NCBI GenBank assembly: GCA_041658725.1
Contig: JBAZZQ010000013.1
Location: 12,470 to 76,469, forward strand
Source: JBAZZQ01 sp041658725
GTDB taxonomy: Bacteria; Planctomycetota; Phycisphaerae; JAAYCJ01
Length of the DNA stretch: 64,000 bases
Reading direction: 5' to 3'
Shown: piece by piece, positions 8,559 through 18,298 of the stretch
Position numbering within the stretch: the first letter of the stretch is position 1
Layout of the letters: every line of letters starts with the position of its first letter
The notes under the pieces: generated by a model
Told to the model about the DNA's origin: nothing
Seen by the model: the letters and a program-made list of their open reading frames with translations, nothing else
The model's database searches: none
Translations under genes and position numbers: made by a program

Positions 8559-9575
8559 TTAGGCCGGACTGGATTGTCTTGCCAATTCCTCACAGGTCTC
8601 GATAAAGACTTTTATTTTTTCCGGATTACCGTTCCGGCAGGTATTATTCTCGATAATCGTAAACATAATTTCCGCTCCCTCGTTTCGGTTGCGGAGAATC
8701 CATTCCCTGACTTGCTCACAGCTCATCCGGTCCAACACAAAGGCCGGCAACCGCCAGGAAAACGGAATATCGGCTTCTTTGATGACCTTCGGGCTTAGTG
8801 CCGGCGAGACCGAAGGGTCGTAATGCCGGATGCCGACCTCTTTAAGGTATTTCAGGTGCTCCGGTTTCAGATTCTCCACATGCACGCCCCGTGCCCCGGT
8901 GGTCAGTCCTTCATAATATCGGTTCCAGAACGGCACCACAAACTCCGACCACTGATCCGGCGCGATCAGACTCGCAAAATCGTCAGCCAGACCGCTGCCC
9001 TCCGGATTGATGCTCGGCTCATTGTTCAGTTTGCGAAGAAAATAATGGAATTGAATCACACTGTCCGTCACACGCCTCAAAAATTCCTTGGCCGAGTCTG
9101 GATCATCGAGCAGGTCCACGTAAAAATCCTGCCCTCTCAGAAGGACCGCCGTGGTAAGCGGTCCTTCCATACCGAATCCGCCAAAAGGTATTTTCTCTTC
9201 CGGAAACTCTTTCTTTAAATATTCCCACATTCGCAGATAGTGTTGAAAAAGATCGTTTCCGGCAAAATCCGTTCCTTTCTCCAAAGCCTTGATGCCCTCT
9301 TGAATGTTACCGTAGATCGGCTGTACTCCCGGTTCGGAGTCTTCGGGAAAGGTCACCGGCGATCCCAGACAAGCGATGTGTCCATAAGATATCGGAGCGC
9401 AAGTTGGGGAACCCAATGCCACTTTTGAGCCAAAAAGCTCGGCAGCTTTTTTGCGCCCGAATCTGAAGGCTTGGGCGCAGGCCGAAGGGCTTTTATAGGT
9501 TTCATCCAACTTGATGCCCGCCAACGACGCATAGGTAAAAAACGTAGTACTCACGTGCCAAGAAAAACTTCCCAA
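8559..9575 (-). CDS. uroporphyrinogen decarboxylase (URO-D) family protein
   Basis: 338 residues resembling the URO-D/MtaA superfamily: an (alpha/beta)8 barrel with FGMEGPLTTAVLLRG, a central DDFASLIAPDQWSEFVVP and GVHVENLKPEHLKYL. True HemE enzymes have an N-terminal arginine-rich motif that I do not see here, so a role in haem synthesis is unlikely. The family also includes corrinoid methyltransferases and many uncharacterised proteins found in sugar loci of Planctomycetes and related bacteria. I chose TTG at 9575 because AAGGA stands seven bases before it and no ATG occurs between it and the upstream in-frame stop. It is first in a two-gene operon with the GH32-like enzyme. Confidence 0.78.
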   Translation of the reverse strand: MGSFSWHVSTTFFTYASLAGIKLDETYKSPSACAQAFRFGRKKAAELFGSKVALGSPTCAPISYGHIACLGSPVTFPEDSEPGVQPIYGNIQEGIKALEKGTDFAGNDLFQHYLRMWEYLKKEFPEEKIPFGGFGMEGPLTTAVLLRGQDFYVDLLDDPDSAKEFLRRVTDSVIQFHYFLRKLNNEPSINPEGSGLADDFASLIAPDQWSEFVVPFWNRYYEGLTTGARGVHVENLKPEHLKYLKEVGIRHYDPSVSPALSPKVIKEADIPFSWRLPAFVLDRMSCEQVREWILRNRNEGAEIMFTIIENNTCRNGNPEKIKVFIETCEELARQSSPA

Positions 9576-9705
9576 TTTATATTCCTTATTACCGTTTCCC
9601 TTGTAACAATTCCTTATCCGGTGATCGGGCAGGGAACATTTCCCGATACCGAAATTACTCCATTCATTTTATTCACAAGGTCAACTATAACAAAGAAAAA
9701 TTTCA

Positions 9706-9734
9706 ATCCTATTGAGGGAATTGAATCGATTCAA
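9706..9734 (-). promoter_or_regulatory. possible promoter for URO-D/GH32 operon
   Basis: On the minus strand TTGAAT (9729-9734) is followed after 17 bases by TAGGAT (9706-9711). The -35 box lies inside the 9719-9736 palindrome, so a repressor bound there would block it. Confidence 0.35.
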
Positions 9735-9736
9735 TT
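9719..9736. promoter_or_regulatory. perfect 18-base palindrome, candidate operator
   Basis: AATTGAATCGATTCAATT is fully symmetric. Its half CGATTCAATT differs by one base from CGAATCAATT found at 2887-2896 and 3069-3078 around the regulator gene. A single GntR-type regulator could control all three promoters. Confidence 0.45.
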
Positions 9737-9793
9737 TCTGCTAATATATACTTCGCTTTTTGCTAGTCAATAAAAAATAAAAATCAGTACCTA

Positions 9794-9821
9794 TTGAAAT
9801 ATTGTATATTTCCTTTAAAAT
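9794..9821 (+). promoter_or_regulatory. possible promoter for Gfo/Idh/MocA copy 2
   Basis: TTGAAA (9794-9799), 16 bases, TAAAAT (9816-9821). The gene starts at 9875 after a leader of about 45 bases. Confidence 0.4.
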
Positions 9822-9874
9822 CAAGATGAAATCAGCATAAAAACAAAGAAAGGTAAAAAAAGAAAGGATAACTT

Positions 9875-10960
9875 ATGAAAGCAGCCGTTTTAGGCTCTGG
9901 TAACATGGGTGGAAGTGTTTTGGGCCATCTAAAGGAATGCGAAGGCATTACAGAGATTGTCGCTTTTGATCCGAATAAAGAAAGGCTGGATGAAGTCGGC
10001 AAGAAATTCAATGTGGAAACGACGTGCGACCTGGACCGTATCTGGCGGGATCGTGATATCCCCCTGGTCTTTATTACGTCTCCCAATCACACCCACCACG
10101 ATTTGACCGTCCAAGCCCTTGAGTCCCAAAAAGCCGTTCTTTGTGAAAAGCCTCTGGCCACCACATTAGCAGACGCCCAGGAAGTGGTCGAATTATCCGA
10201 GCGGAAGGGAGCCTTTTTGCAGGTGGGATTCGAATTGCGATATTCCAAGCTTTATACCAAAGTCAAAGAATGGATCGATGCCGGTATTCTCGGCGAGGTG
10301 GTTAATACCCACTGCATCTATATTTGTAGTGAATTTATCGGGAAAAATTCCTGGCGCATCAAGCAAGGCAACAGCGGCTCGATGTTTGGCGAGAAACTCT
10401 CACACTACGTTGATCTGCCCCGCTGGTGGGTCGGCTCTGAAGTTACTGACGTCATGACTTTCTGTTCACCCAATATCGTTCCCTATTATGAAATACGGGA
10501 CAACTATCACACATCCTATCGGTTCGCAAACGGCGCCGTCAGCCATCTATCCTTCTTCATGGCCATCGCGGAAACCCATCCCACTGACCCCATGCAGGAC
10601 TGGCTTGAGCAATTACGTCAGCAGGGCAATGAACTGCGTTACACTATCGAAGGGACCCGCGGAGCCGCGCAAACGGACATTTACGGGCGAAATATCAAGC
10701 GATGGGCGTTCGGCGACACCCCGGAACGCATGACCAGCAAGTTGGTCGAGGATCAAACCTGGCCCCTGGAGGAAAATAATACCTATGGCCATAATACCCT
10801 CGATCAGACACGGGACATCGTCCAGCGGGTAATTCGGGGCCTGCCACCGTTCACTCCGGCCCGCGATTCCCTGGAAACGATGCGGCTTTGTTTTGCCGCG
10901 GAACAATCCGCTGATACGGGAAGAATGGTGAATTTAAAAGAACTTGCGGATAAACATTAA
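9875..10960 (+). CDS. Gfo/Idh/MocA family oxidoreductase (copy 2)
   Basis: 361 residues, closely similar throughout to the protein at 5879-6949: same N-terminus (AVLGSGNMGGSVL), same EKP motif (LCEKPLATTLADA) and same GEKLSHYVDLPRWW segment. It uses a Rossmann fold for NAD(P) and a C-terminal substrate domain. Differences concentrate in the loops after the conserved blocks, for example around residues 150-165 and 235-250, which suggests related but not identical substrates. The ribosome site is AAAGGA upstream of ATG. It is transcribed away from the URO-D/GH32 pair across a palindrome-bearing region, and ends 17 bases from the convergent tyrosine-kinase gene. Confidence 0.9.
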   Translation: MKAAVLGSGNMGGSVLGHLKECEGITEIVAFDPNKERLDEVGKKFNVETTCDLDRIWRDRDIPLVFITSPNHTHHDLTVQALESQKAVLCEKPLATTLADAQEVVELSERKGAFLQVGFELRYSKLYTKVKEWIDAGILGEVVNTHCIYICSEFIGKNSWRIKQGNSGSMFGEKLSHYVDLPRWWVGSEVTDVMTFCSPNIVPYYEIRDNYHTSYRFANGAVSHLSFFMAIAETHPTDPMQDWLEQLRQQGNELRYTIEGTRGAAQTDIYGRNIKRWAFGDTPERMTSKLVEDQTWPLEENNTYGHNTLDQTRDIVQRVIRGLPPFTPARDSLETMRLCFAAEQSADTGRMVNLKELADKH

Positions 10961-10977
10961 GGTATGACAATTAGAAA

Positions 10978-13239
10978 TTAGGCTTTTGTCATTTTATCCG
11001 TTGTCTCTTCCGCCTCTTCCGCCGGCAGGGCCGGCGGTGACTGATATTCATCGTACGTCTTGTACATCTCCCGGAAGTATCCGCCGCGAGTGATCTTCAC
11101 ATCGTTGAGGACTACACCCAGGATTTTCGCGTTTACTCGCTTGAGCTGATCCTTCGCCCGACCAATCGCTCCGCGGGCGCTAAAACCCGCACGAACCACC
11201 AGTACCACCCCATCCATCACCGATGACAGGACCATGGCGTCGCTGACGACCAGGACCGGGGGACCGTCAAAAATGATCGTTTCATACTTCGTGCTGAACT
11301 GTGCGATAAAATTCTTCAGATATCCTCCGCTCAGCAGTTCCGACGGGTTAGGGGGCAAGGGTCCGGCCGGCAGCACATCCAAAGTCTTGTGCGGTGTCTG
11401 GCGAACCAGCGAATCCGGATCGCTGTGCCCGATCAAAATATTACTCAATCCTTCCGTGGATTCTTCCAACCCGAACGCCTGGGCCACTCCGGGTCGGCGG
11501 AAATTGGCGTCGACCAGAAGGACCTTCCGTCCCGCCTGCGACAACGAGACCGCCAGGTTCACCGAGACACACGTCTTGCCCTCGCTCGGAGAACAACTCG
11601 TGATCAAGATGCTCCCCTGCCGCTCCGGCGGGGCGCAAAACAGGAAATTCGCCCGTAACTGCCGAAAACTTTCCGCCAACATGCTGTGCGGCGATTCCAA
11701 CATCAACCGTCGCATCTCCTGTGCCGAAGATTCGTCCTCGTCCTGCGAAGGAATCTGCCCCAAAAGCGGCATGTGCAACTGCCTTAACACGTCCGATGGG
11801 GTCCTGACCGTCGTGCCCATAAACTCAAGCAAAAAGGCCAATCCGATCCCCAGTATCAACCCCAACACAAACCCCGCGGGAAGATTCATCGACCATTTCG
11901 GCATATCCGGCTCCAGCGGTTCGACCGCGCCCCGAACGCTCACGCGCACCAGTTCCGGGTTTTCCAGCTGAAGCTTCAGTTTAAATATCTGGTCGCCCAA
12001 CGACTCCAGTTGCTTGCGGAGACGATCTATTTCCTTCTCCCGAACCAGATATGCCGACAATTGCTTTTCCAACTCCGACGATTCCGCCTTGGCTTCCGCC
12101 AACCGGTTATTCAGGCCCGCCACCCGGCTGATGACCGTATCCAGGTCCACCTTTGTCCGTTCCCGCATATCCCGATACGTGTCGGATATCAACTGGCGCC
12201 TTTTTTCATTCAGTTCCTTTTCCATCAGGGCGACCCGGTTTTCCAACTCCTGAACATTGCGGTTTTTTAACCCTTTTTCTTTCATCGTGGAAAGGGAAAT
12301 CCGGCTATCCGTCAGATATTGGGTGTAGGTTCGGACAAACCCATCCCCCTCCACCATCTGGCGCATCTCCGGGGTTTCCGCTATTCGCTCCATCGCCCCC
12401 GGCTGATTATACATCTCATACAAGGACTGGTACTGGTCTTTTTCCGTCATGGCCATCGCCAACAACTGCGTCAGAGCCGAGACCTGATCTCCGAAACTCC
12501 CCCGCTTTTCCTGCAGGAGCGGAATATTATTGTGGGATCGGAACTGTTCCTGGATATCGACTTGCTGCGTCAGATCCTGACGGAGGTTAGACTCCTGATC
12601 CTGGTATTTTTTCAGCTCGTTACGGGTTTTCTCCTGGGAGGCCACGCGAACGCTTTGATAATAAGTATCCAGAACCGTATTCACAATTCGCTTGCATTCC
12701 CCCGGATCTCGCCAGGAAAACCCCACCGAAACGAGATTCGTGTCATGGATCGCACTGGCGCTAAACCGTCGCTGCATATCGATCATCGCCGCACCGAAAT
12801 CGATATTTTCTCCCACCTGGAAGGATCGATACCATTTCGTATCCTTGATCAATGGGTCCTTCAGCGCGTCCTGCAGCGTCGTCTGTGACCGGATCGTCGC
12901 CGCCTGCGTGTTCATCGTCTGCTCAATAATGTCTTTGGCGACCATCTGGGTTTCCTGACTGAGGGCAGGAGGCACTATCGGAGACCGAACTTCCACCAAA
13001 GCCGTGGCCAGATAACTCGGATACCAGTTCTTCCAGATATACGTCAATACGATCGTACAGGTAAAGACGAAAATCCATATTCCCATAATTAAAAAGAGAT
13101 ATCGCTTTAATATCCGAATGACGTCCTGGATCGTTAACGTCGGCACCGCGCTCGCCGCCGGAAAAGAACGCGGACCCGGAATGACCGGAGCCTGCACCAT
13201 CGGTGGAGCGGTTGGAATTGAGGTTGTTATACCACTCAT
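10978..13239 (-). CDS. Wzc-like polysaccharide co-polymerase and tyrosine autokinase
   Basis: 753 residues. The N-terminal half is a Wzz-type chain-length domain: a membrane helix near residues 48-68 (YLFLIMGIWIFVFTCTIVL), a long coiled coil (~180-430) and a second helix (AGFVLGLILGIGLAFLLEF). The C-terminal ~220 residues form a BY-kinase: Walker A in SCSPSEGKTCVSVNLA, Walker A' VLLVDANFRRP, Walker B TIIFDGPPVL. The tail has a tyrosine cluster, YFREMYKTYDEYQ, likely autophosphorylated. It works with the Wza-like lipoprotein encoded at the head of the same minus-strand operon to control exopolysaccharide length and export. Such kinases are regular neighbours of exosortase/EpsI genes. It is last in the operon. 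Confidence 0.92.
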   Translation of the reverse strand: MSGITTSIPTAPPMVQAPVIPGPRSFPAASAVPTLTIQDVIRILKRYLFLIMGIWIFVFTCTIVLTYIWKNWYPSYLATALVEVRSPIVPPALSQETQMVAKDIIEQTMNTQAATIRSQTTLQDALKDPLIKDTKWYRSFQVGENIDFGAAMIDMQRRFSASAIHDTNLVSVGFSWRDPGECKRIVNTVLDTYYQSVRVASQEKTRNELKKYQDQESNLRQDLTQQVDIQEQFRSHNNIPLLQEKRGSFGDQVSALTQLLAMAMTEKDQYQSLYEMYNQPGAMERIAETPEMRQMVEGDGFVRTYTQYLTDSRISLSTMKEKGLKNRNVQELENRVALMEKELNEKRRQLISDTYRDMRERTKVDLDTVISRVAGLNNRLAEAKAESSELEKQLSAYLVREKEIDRLRKQLESLGDQIFKLKLQLENPELVRVSVRGAVEPLEPDMPKWSMNLPAGFVLGLILGIGLAFLLEFMGTTVRTPSDVLRQLHMPLLGQIPSQDEDESSAQEMRRLMLESPHSMLAESFRQLRANFLFCAPPERQGSILITSCSPSEGKTCVSVNLAVSLSQAGRKVLLVDANFRRPGVAQAFGLEESTEGLSNILIGHSDPDSLVRQTPHKTLDVLPAGPLPPNPSELLSGGYLKNFIAQFSTKYETIIFDGPPVLVVSDAMVLSSVMDGVVLVVRAGFSARGAIGRAKDQLKRVNAKILGVVLNDVKITRGGYFREMYKTYDEYQSPPALPAEEAEETTDKMTKA

Positions 13240-13288
13240 GAATCTACCTCAGCTAGCAATAAAAAAAATTCTTCCTTAAACATTCTTC

Positions 13289-16200
13289 TCAATCTTTCTT
13301 ATTTAATCCGTCGCGAATCTGCTTTTCCAGTGCCGTATCGTCTCCGACCAATTGTAACGCTCGGCGCAATTGTAACTCGGCATCAGCGCGGCGTCCCTGC
13401 TTCATCAAGGCCATCCCCAGATGGTATCGATTCGCCGAAGATTCCTGTATCCAAACGCTCTGGGTTAAATAGAGTAACCCTTTATCGGCCTTGCCTATCT
13501 TGGCTAAAACCTGACCGTAAGTATCCAGCACGTCAGAATTATTCGGAGCCAAACGATACGCGACTTCAACAAAATTATAGGCATCCTTAGGCTTATCCAT
13601 GTTCTCCATCAGGATGTACGCCAAATTATTCAAAAGAGCCAGATTGTTCGGCATAAGTTGGTTGGCCTCGGTTAAAGCCTCCACCGCCTGGGCATACTTG
13701 TGCTTTTCGGAATATTCCTGACCTAAAATAAAAAGCACCATCGCCTTTTCCATCGCATCCTTGGCGCCGGCAAGCGATTGGCGATACATCGACGCGCCTT
13801 TGTCGATGTCACCGGCGGAAAAATAACATCCGGCAAGAGCAATCCGAACCGCCTTTCCCGATTTTCCCTCTAAACCCGTCGATTTCTCCAAGTCACGAGC
13901 CAACTCCTTACCAGTCACCGCCTTCAACACAGTGTCCTTAGTAAACTGCCAGATACTCACCGGATTGTTTTCCGACGCAGACAGTGCCGCCAGGTAAAGC
14001 TCAAGCCCTTTTTGTCGCTGGTCTTTCGCGTAATACGCCGCGGCCTCCCAGCCCAAAATCTTGGCCGTACCGTTGGAAATCTCTCGCCGACCCCGCTGGG
14101 CCGTCTGGATTACTTTCGTGTAGTCCTTACCGTTATACATCGCGTTCAAATAAGCATCTAATACTGTGACTTTCAGTCCATCCGATGTCTTAGGATATTT
14201 TTTCAGTATCTGCCACGCCTGGGCCAGTGCCTGCTCCGCCTGGTCGAATTTGCCCTTCGTCATGTAGTATCGACCTTGCTCATATCTCCAGCCCCAGTAT
14301 CCACCCGTCAGATTGCTCGCCCAGACCAGAAGCTCGTCATAATCCTTTTCGTTGAGCGACGATGCCAAAGGAGCCAGCAAATCAGTCCGTATCTGCTCCA
14401 ATTGTTCCGCCGATTGACTCGCCTGGCTGATCATCGCCCTCGCCTCGCGCTCGGCATCCGCCGTGCGACCCAGTTCACATTCCAGCTTCGCCAGTTTGAT
14501 CTGTCCCGGCAACCCAAAAGCCCTGGGATTGCTTTTTCGAATCAGATCCAAATCCCCTCTCGCCTTCTCCAGTTGCCAAGCGCACAGATAGATCAGGAAG
14601 CGATTCTGCCTTGCTTCCTGGGTCTCAGGATTGCTCTCCAGCACCTGCGTCAGAATCTTTTCCGCTTCCGATATCTGATCCTCGCCCATCGCTAACCTGG
14701 CACGAAGAATCTTACCTTCGATGTCCGGGTAAAGTTTCTGAAATTCTTCGATCTGGAGCTTTGCCTTGTCCCATTGGCTACTCGACAGTAACGTGTTGAT
14801 TAATAACCTGCGGGCCACACGTTTCTCCCTTTCATCTGCTTTCGATTCCAGCACTTTCAAACACCAGTCGCCCGCCTTTTTAAGATCGCCCGTCTGGGCA
14901 TAAAAATTCGCCAGTTCCAGGCGGGACTGTGGGCTATCGTCCACCTTCACCGCTTCCGTAAAGGCAACTTCCGCGTTCTTTATATCGCGGTTCATCGAAT
15001 AAAAATAGGCCAGGTTGGAATATCCCGATACTTTGCCGGACCCAGTCGGCTTGACCGCGATTGATTTCAGAAACTTTTCCATCTCGTCCATACGTTTGTT
15101 CTTCACGGCAAAGTTATAATAAACTCCAAGCATTTCCCGCGTTGTGTTTTGCCCAAACGCCTGCTGATAACATTCCTGTGCCTTATTCAGATCGCGAACC
15201 TGTTCTCGATTTTCATAAATCCACGCTAATCGCAGTAGATTCTCCCCGTCGTCGGGTTTTTCCTTCCGCCGGTTCTCGCGCTTGACCAGCACCTTCTGGA
15301 TATCACCTGTTTCGTCTTCCTGGAATTCCTTCTGCTTGACCTGTTGTTGCTGGATCCAGGTCACCCGGTCTGCCAGCCACTGATCCCACGGCATCTGCTC
15401 ATGCGCCGACTGGACGTTGTTGATGAATTTTTGGATCACTCCCGGAGGCGCCTGGTTTCCGCGGGTCATGAGTTGTCCCCATTCCAGAACGCTTGAACCC
15501 CGCAACGCATACGGATTCATGGGATTCAATTCCATGGCCTTGTCGAGTTGCCCCTGGGCCTCATTCATACGATCCAGCCAGTAATAGGCCTCACCCAGCA
15601 GGGCGTGGGCCTGCGCATCATTCGGTAATTCCGAAACCACCTGCTCCGCCGCCCGGGCCGATTGCCCAAAATATTTCTTGGCCGAGTTCGTTTTCTCCTC
15701 GCCTTTCACGTCCTTGCTCAGCAAAATATCCCACCCGCGCCGATTGGCCAATTCGGCCTCATACGACATTCCCTTCACTCCGTCCAAATCTTTCTGCTTG
15801 GCCAAATCCATGCTGCTCTGAGCCCGGGTCCAATCTTTCTGGATCAGGGCAAAACGAAAACTCAGCATGTTCGACCGTTTCGCGTCGATCTTGATCGCCT
15901 CATCCAGATATTTTTTCGCCTGGTCCAGATCGTTGCGAGCAGCGTATTGCTCATACAGTCGAACCGCCCGAACATACGGATCTTTTTCCTCCCCCGCCTG
16001 GGCGATCGCCGCCGCCTGATTTTCCTTGGCCACATCTTTGGACATTTCTTCCAACCGCGCAGACCGTTTCTTTAAATCACTGATCGACAACAGTTCCTTT
16101 AAACGCAACAGACCTTTGTCCTTCGGATCCTTTTCTATCGCCGCCTGTAATGTCTTCCGGGCCTCCTCCATCCGGTTCTGACCCGAGTAAAAATCCACCA

Positions 16201-18250
16201 GGTACACCGACGCCGTCTTATCCCCCGGTTTCTCTCGTAACCGCTGCTTTAATAACTTTTCTCCTTCTTCCAAATTTCCCCGCCTCAGGAGCAATTGCCC
16301 CTTTTCCACCGGCCAATCCAACTTCGATCCCAGTATCTTCATTTCCTTGGCCACCGCATCCGCTTCCTTCAACCGGTTCGTTTGCGCCAGGCATTGCAAT
16401 TTCATGCCCAGGATATTGATATCCCTTTCCTGGCCGGGCAGGGATAGAAGCTGTTCCGTTAAATCAAGGACCTTGGGATAATCTCGCATCTGCATATAAA
16501 TTGTCGCTGCCATTTGCAAACCCGGGACCGAATTCGGCACCATCGCCAATTCCGCATCCACCGCTTTTCGGGCCGCCCCAATGTCGCCACGCCGCAAATA
16601 TAAATTCCCCAAAATCAGTTTTACCTGAGGATTCCGCTCTTTACTTAAATCATCCGCCTTCTCCAGCTTCTTGATTGCCCCAATGATATCGTTTCCCGCG
16701 ATGGCTCGTTGCGCCCTAAGCAAGTAGACCTCCGGCGACTCTCTGACCACCGATTGATCAAGCTCCACCATCAACTTGTCCACTTTTGCCGCATCATCCC
16801 CCTGGTTGCGATCCAGATACAATTTCACTATTTCCATCAGCAGTTGCAATCGCATAAATCGGTTCTGGCGAGACTTGGCCCCTTCACCCTGCAGTTGGTT
16901 CGGAAGGTCATACAATCGATGCCCCAGCACACGAATCGCCTCGTCGGTCTTCGCTTGTTGCTCCTTGCCTTTGAGATTCGCCCCCGATCTTTTCAAAATT
17001 TCCGATAACTGCAGGTAAGGCTGATATGCTTTGGGGTCCAGCTGGATCGCCTCCCGCGTCAGTTTTTCCGCTTGCCCCAGATCATTATTCCTCAAGCGGT
17101 AATACCCCAGCATCGACAGCGCGGAAACCTTCTGCTCGTTTTTTGTGGCCAAGGCCAATGCCTGCTCGTAGGACTTCAGGGCCTCCACGTTGTGTTTTTT
17201 TGCCTGGACCAAATGACTCGCGCCCCGGCTCTTCCATTCCGGCTCATCCCGCTGTAATTGTTCCATCTCGGTGGTCGCCCTCAGATGAAACCGTCGCCTT
17301 TCTTCCTGTGAAATGGTTTGCTTCGTCTGTCCAAGGTCTTCGATTGAACGTTTTAATTTCATGATCCGGTTGTGAAACATCTCCTCCCGACCCAGGCAAA
17401 ACGCACTTAGCGAGTTTTCCAGACCCTGCCAAGATCCATAATAAAAGCTGCCCAGCGACAGGTACGCTTCGCTTTTCTCGCTCGACCGTTGGGTCAAATC
17501 CAGATACATTTTTTCCGCCTTCGCGATTTTTGCCCGCATCTTTACGATCAGGTCATCGTACTGCCCCGGTGATACTCCTTCAAGGACGGCAGACTGCGCG
17601 ATCTTTTTCGCTTCCTCCAGGTCCAACATCGCCAGCGACTCCACGTACTCAGGCTTCATATCCAGTTGCATTGCCTTGTTGATGTCTTCGCGTGACATCG
17701 TTTCCAGGCTCGGATTTTCTCCCCGGCGGGCGTAACGGGCCACCCCGCGGCAATGGTACCCCAGGGCCAGAGATTTCTTTAACTCCGTATTCTTTTGGGC
17801 GTCCCGTTCCGGAATGATTTTGATCAGCTTGTCCGCCTCGTCCTCAACGTTCTTCATGGACGCACCCTGTCCGTTTCGACCTCCCACCAGCGCAAACAGA
17901 ATCTCCAGGTAGCGTTTCTGCGCTTCAACCAGCATCGAATTTTGCGTAAGGGCCCGCTGCAGTGTGCGTAAGGCCCCTGGCTCCTCTGCGCCCTGGTACT
18001 GGGCTTCGGCTACCTTCAGCAACCATTTCGGGTCATTCTTGCTGTACCGATAGGCACTGGAAAAATTCCTCGCCGCTTCCTTGAAATTCTTCTTTTGCAT
18101 GAAGACCTCGCCCCGGTCCGCATATATCTTAGGGTCCTTGCGCGATGTCGCAATGATCAAGACGGCTATGATCACCGTCAAAATCACCATGACCCCAATG
18201 GTCAGCATCGTAACAAATCGCTTATTAAGCCGTCGTTCCTGTTTCGCCAT
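13289..18250 (-). CDS. giant TPR-repeat membrane protein of the exosortase/EPS locus
   Basis: 1653 residues. A cytoplasmic basic N-terminus (MAKQERRLNKRF) is followed by one membrane helix (VTMLTIGVMVILTVIIAVLII); the rest would face the periplasm. Nearly all of it is tetratricopeptide repeats, for example EAARNFSSAYRYSKNDPKW near the start and ALTEANQLMPNNLALLNNLA near the end, with occasional charged linkers. Large TPR proteins (PrsT-like) accompany PEP-CTERM/exosortase systems, but those are usually lipoproteins of about 900 residues; this one is larger and helix-anchored. It likely scaffolds the export machine, by analogy. It starts 38 bases after the EpsI-like gene and ends 50 before the Wzc-like gene. 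Confidence 0.85.
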   Translation of the reverse strand: MAKQERRLNKRFVTMLTIGVMVILTVIIAVLIIATSRKDPKIYADRGEVFMQKKNFKEAARNFSSAYRYSKNDPKWLLKVAEAQYQGAEEPGALRTLQRALTQNSMLVEAQKRYLEILFALVGGRNGQGASMKNVEDEADKLIKIIPERDAQKNTELKKSLALGYHCRGVARYARRGENPSLETMSREDINKAMQLDMKPEYVESLAMLDLEEAKKIAQSAVLEGVSPGQYDDLIVKMRAKIAKAEKMYLDLTQRSSEKSEAYLSLGSFYYGSWQGLENSLSAFCLGREEMFHNRIMKLKRSIEDLGQTKQTISQEERRRFHLRATTEMEQLQRDEPEWKSRGASHLVQAKKHNVEALKSYEQALALATKNEQKVSALSMLGYYRLRNNDLGQAEKLTREAIQLDPKAYQPYLQLSEILKRSGANLKGKEQQAKTDEAIRVLGHRLYDLPNQLQGEGAKSRQNRFMRLQLLMEIVKLYLDRNQGDDAAKVDKLMVELDQSVVRESPEVYLLRAQRAIAGNDIIGAIKKLEKADDLSKERNPQVKLILGNLYLRRGDIGAARKAVDAELAMVPNSVPGLQMAATIYMQMRDYPKVLDLTEQLLSLPGQERDINILGMKLQCLAQTNRLKEADAVAKEMKILGSKLDWPVEKGQLLLRRGNLEEGEKLLKQRLREKPGDKTASVYLVDFYSGQNRMEEARKTLQAAIEKDPKDKGLLRLKELLSISDLKKRSARLEEMSKDVAKENQAAAIAQAGEEKDPYVRAVRLYEQYAARNDLDQAKKYLDEAIKIDAKRSNMLSFRFALIQKDWTRAQSSMDLAKQKDLDGVKGMSYEAELANRRGWDILLSKDVKGEEKTNSAKKYFGQSARAAEQVVSELPNDAQAHALLGEAYYWLDRMNEAQGQLDKAMELNPMNPYALRGSSVLEWGQLMTRGNQAPPGVIQKFINNVQSAHEQMPWDQWLADRVTWIQQQQVKQKEFQEDETGDIQKVLVKRENRRKEKPDDGENLLRLAWIYENREQVRDLNKAQECYQQAFGQNTTREMLGVYYNFAVKNKRMDEMEKFLKSIAVKPTGSGKVSGYSNLAYFYSMNRDIKNAEVAFTEAVKVDDSPQSRLELANFYAQTGDLKKAGDWCLKVLESKADEREKRVARRLLINTLLSSSQWDKAKLQIEEFQKLYPDIEGKILRARLAMGEDQISEAEKILTQVLESNPETQEARQNRFLIYLCAWQLEKARGDLDLIRKSNPRAFGLPGQIKLAKLECELGRTADAEREARAMISQASQSAEQLEQIRTDLLAPLASSLNEKDYDELLVWASNLTGGYWGWRYEQGRYYMTKGKFDQAEQALAQAWQILKKYPKTSDGLKVTVLDAYLNAMYNGKDYTKVIQTAQRGRREISNGTAKILGWEAAAYYAKDQRQKGLELYLAALSASENNPVSIWQFTKDTVLKAVTGKELARDLEKSTGLEGKSGKAVRIALAGCYFSAGDIDKGASMYRQSLAGAKDAMEKAMVLFILGQEYSEKHKYAQAVEALTEANQLMPNNLALLNNLAYILMENMDKPKDAYNFVEVAYRLAPNNSDVLDTYGQVLAKIGKADKGLLYLTQSVWIQESSANRYHLGMALMKQGRRADAELQLRRALQLVGDDTALEKQIRDGLNKKD

Positions 18251-18254
18251 TTTC

Positions 18255-18298
18255 TTCTACTCCAATCTTATCTACTCGTCTACTCGACTACTTCTTAT
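18255..18298 (-). repeat. intergenic TAG-rich repeat, copy 1
   Basis: A run built from ACTACTCGACTAC-like units (minus strand GTAGTCGAGTAGACGAGTAG) between the EpsI-like and TPR genes. It provides the TAG-rich sequence at the end of the upstream gene. Further copies lie at 19991-20047, 57036-57076 and 59200-59235, always between two minus-strand genes. Confidence 0.7.

Larger units (their letters stand above)
9576..9874. promoter_or_regulatory. divergent regulatory region with palindrome
   Basis: 299 AT-rich bases between the URO-D-like gene and the second Gfo/Idh/MocA gene. It contains an 18-base perfect palindrome at 9719-9736 and promoter-like boxes for both directions. No gene is seen. 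Confidence 0.5.
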
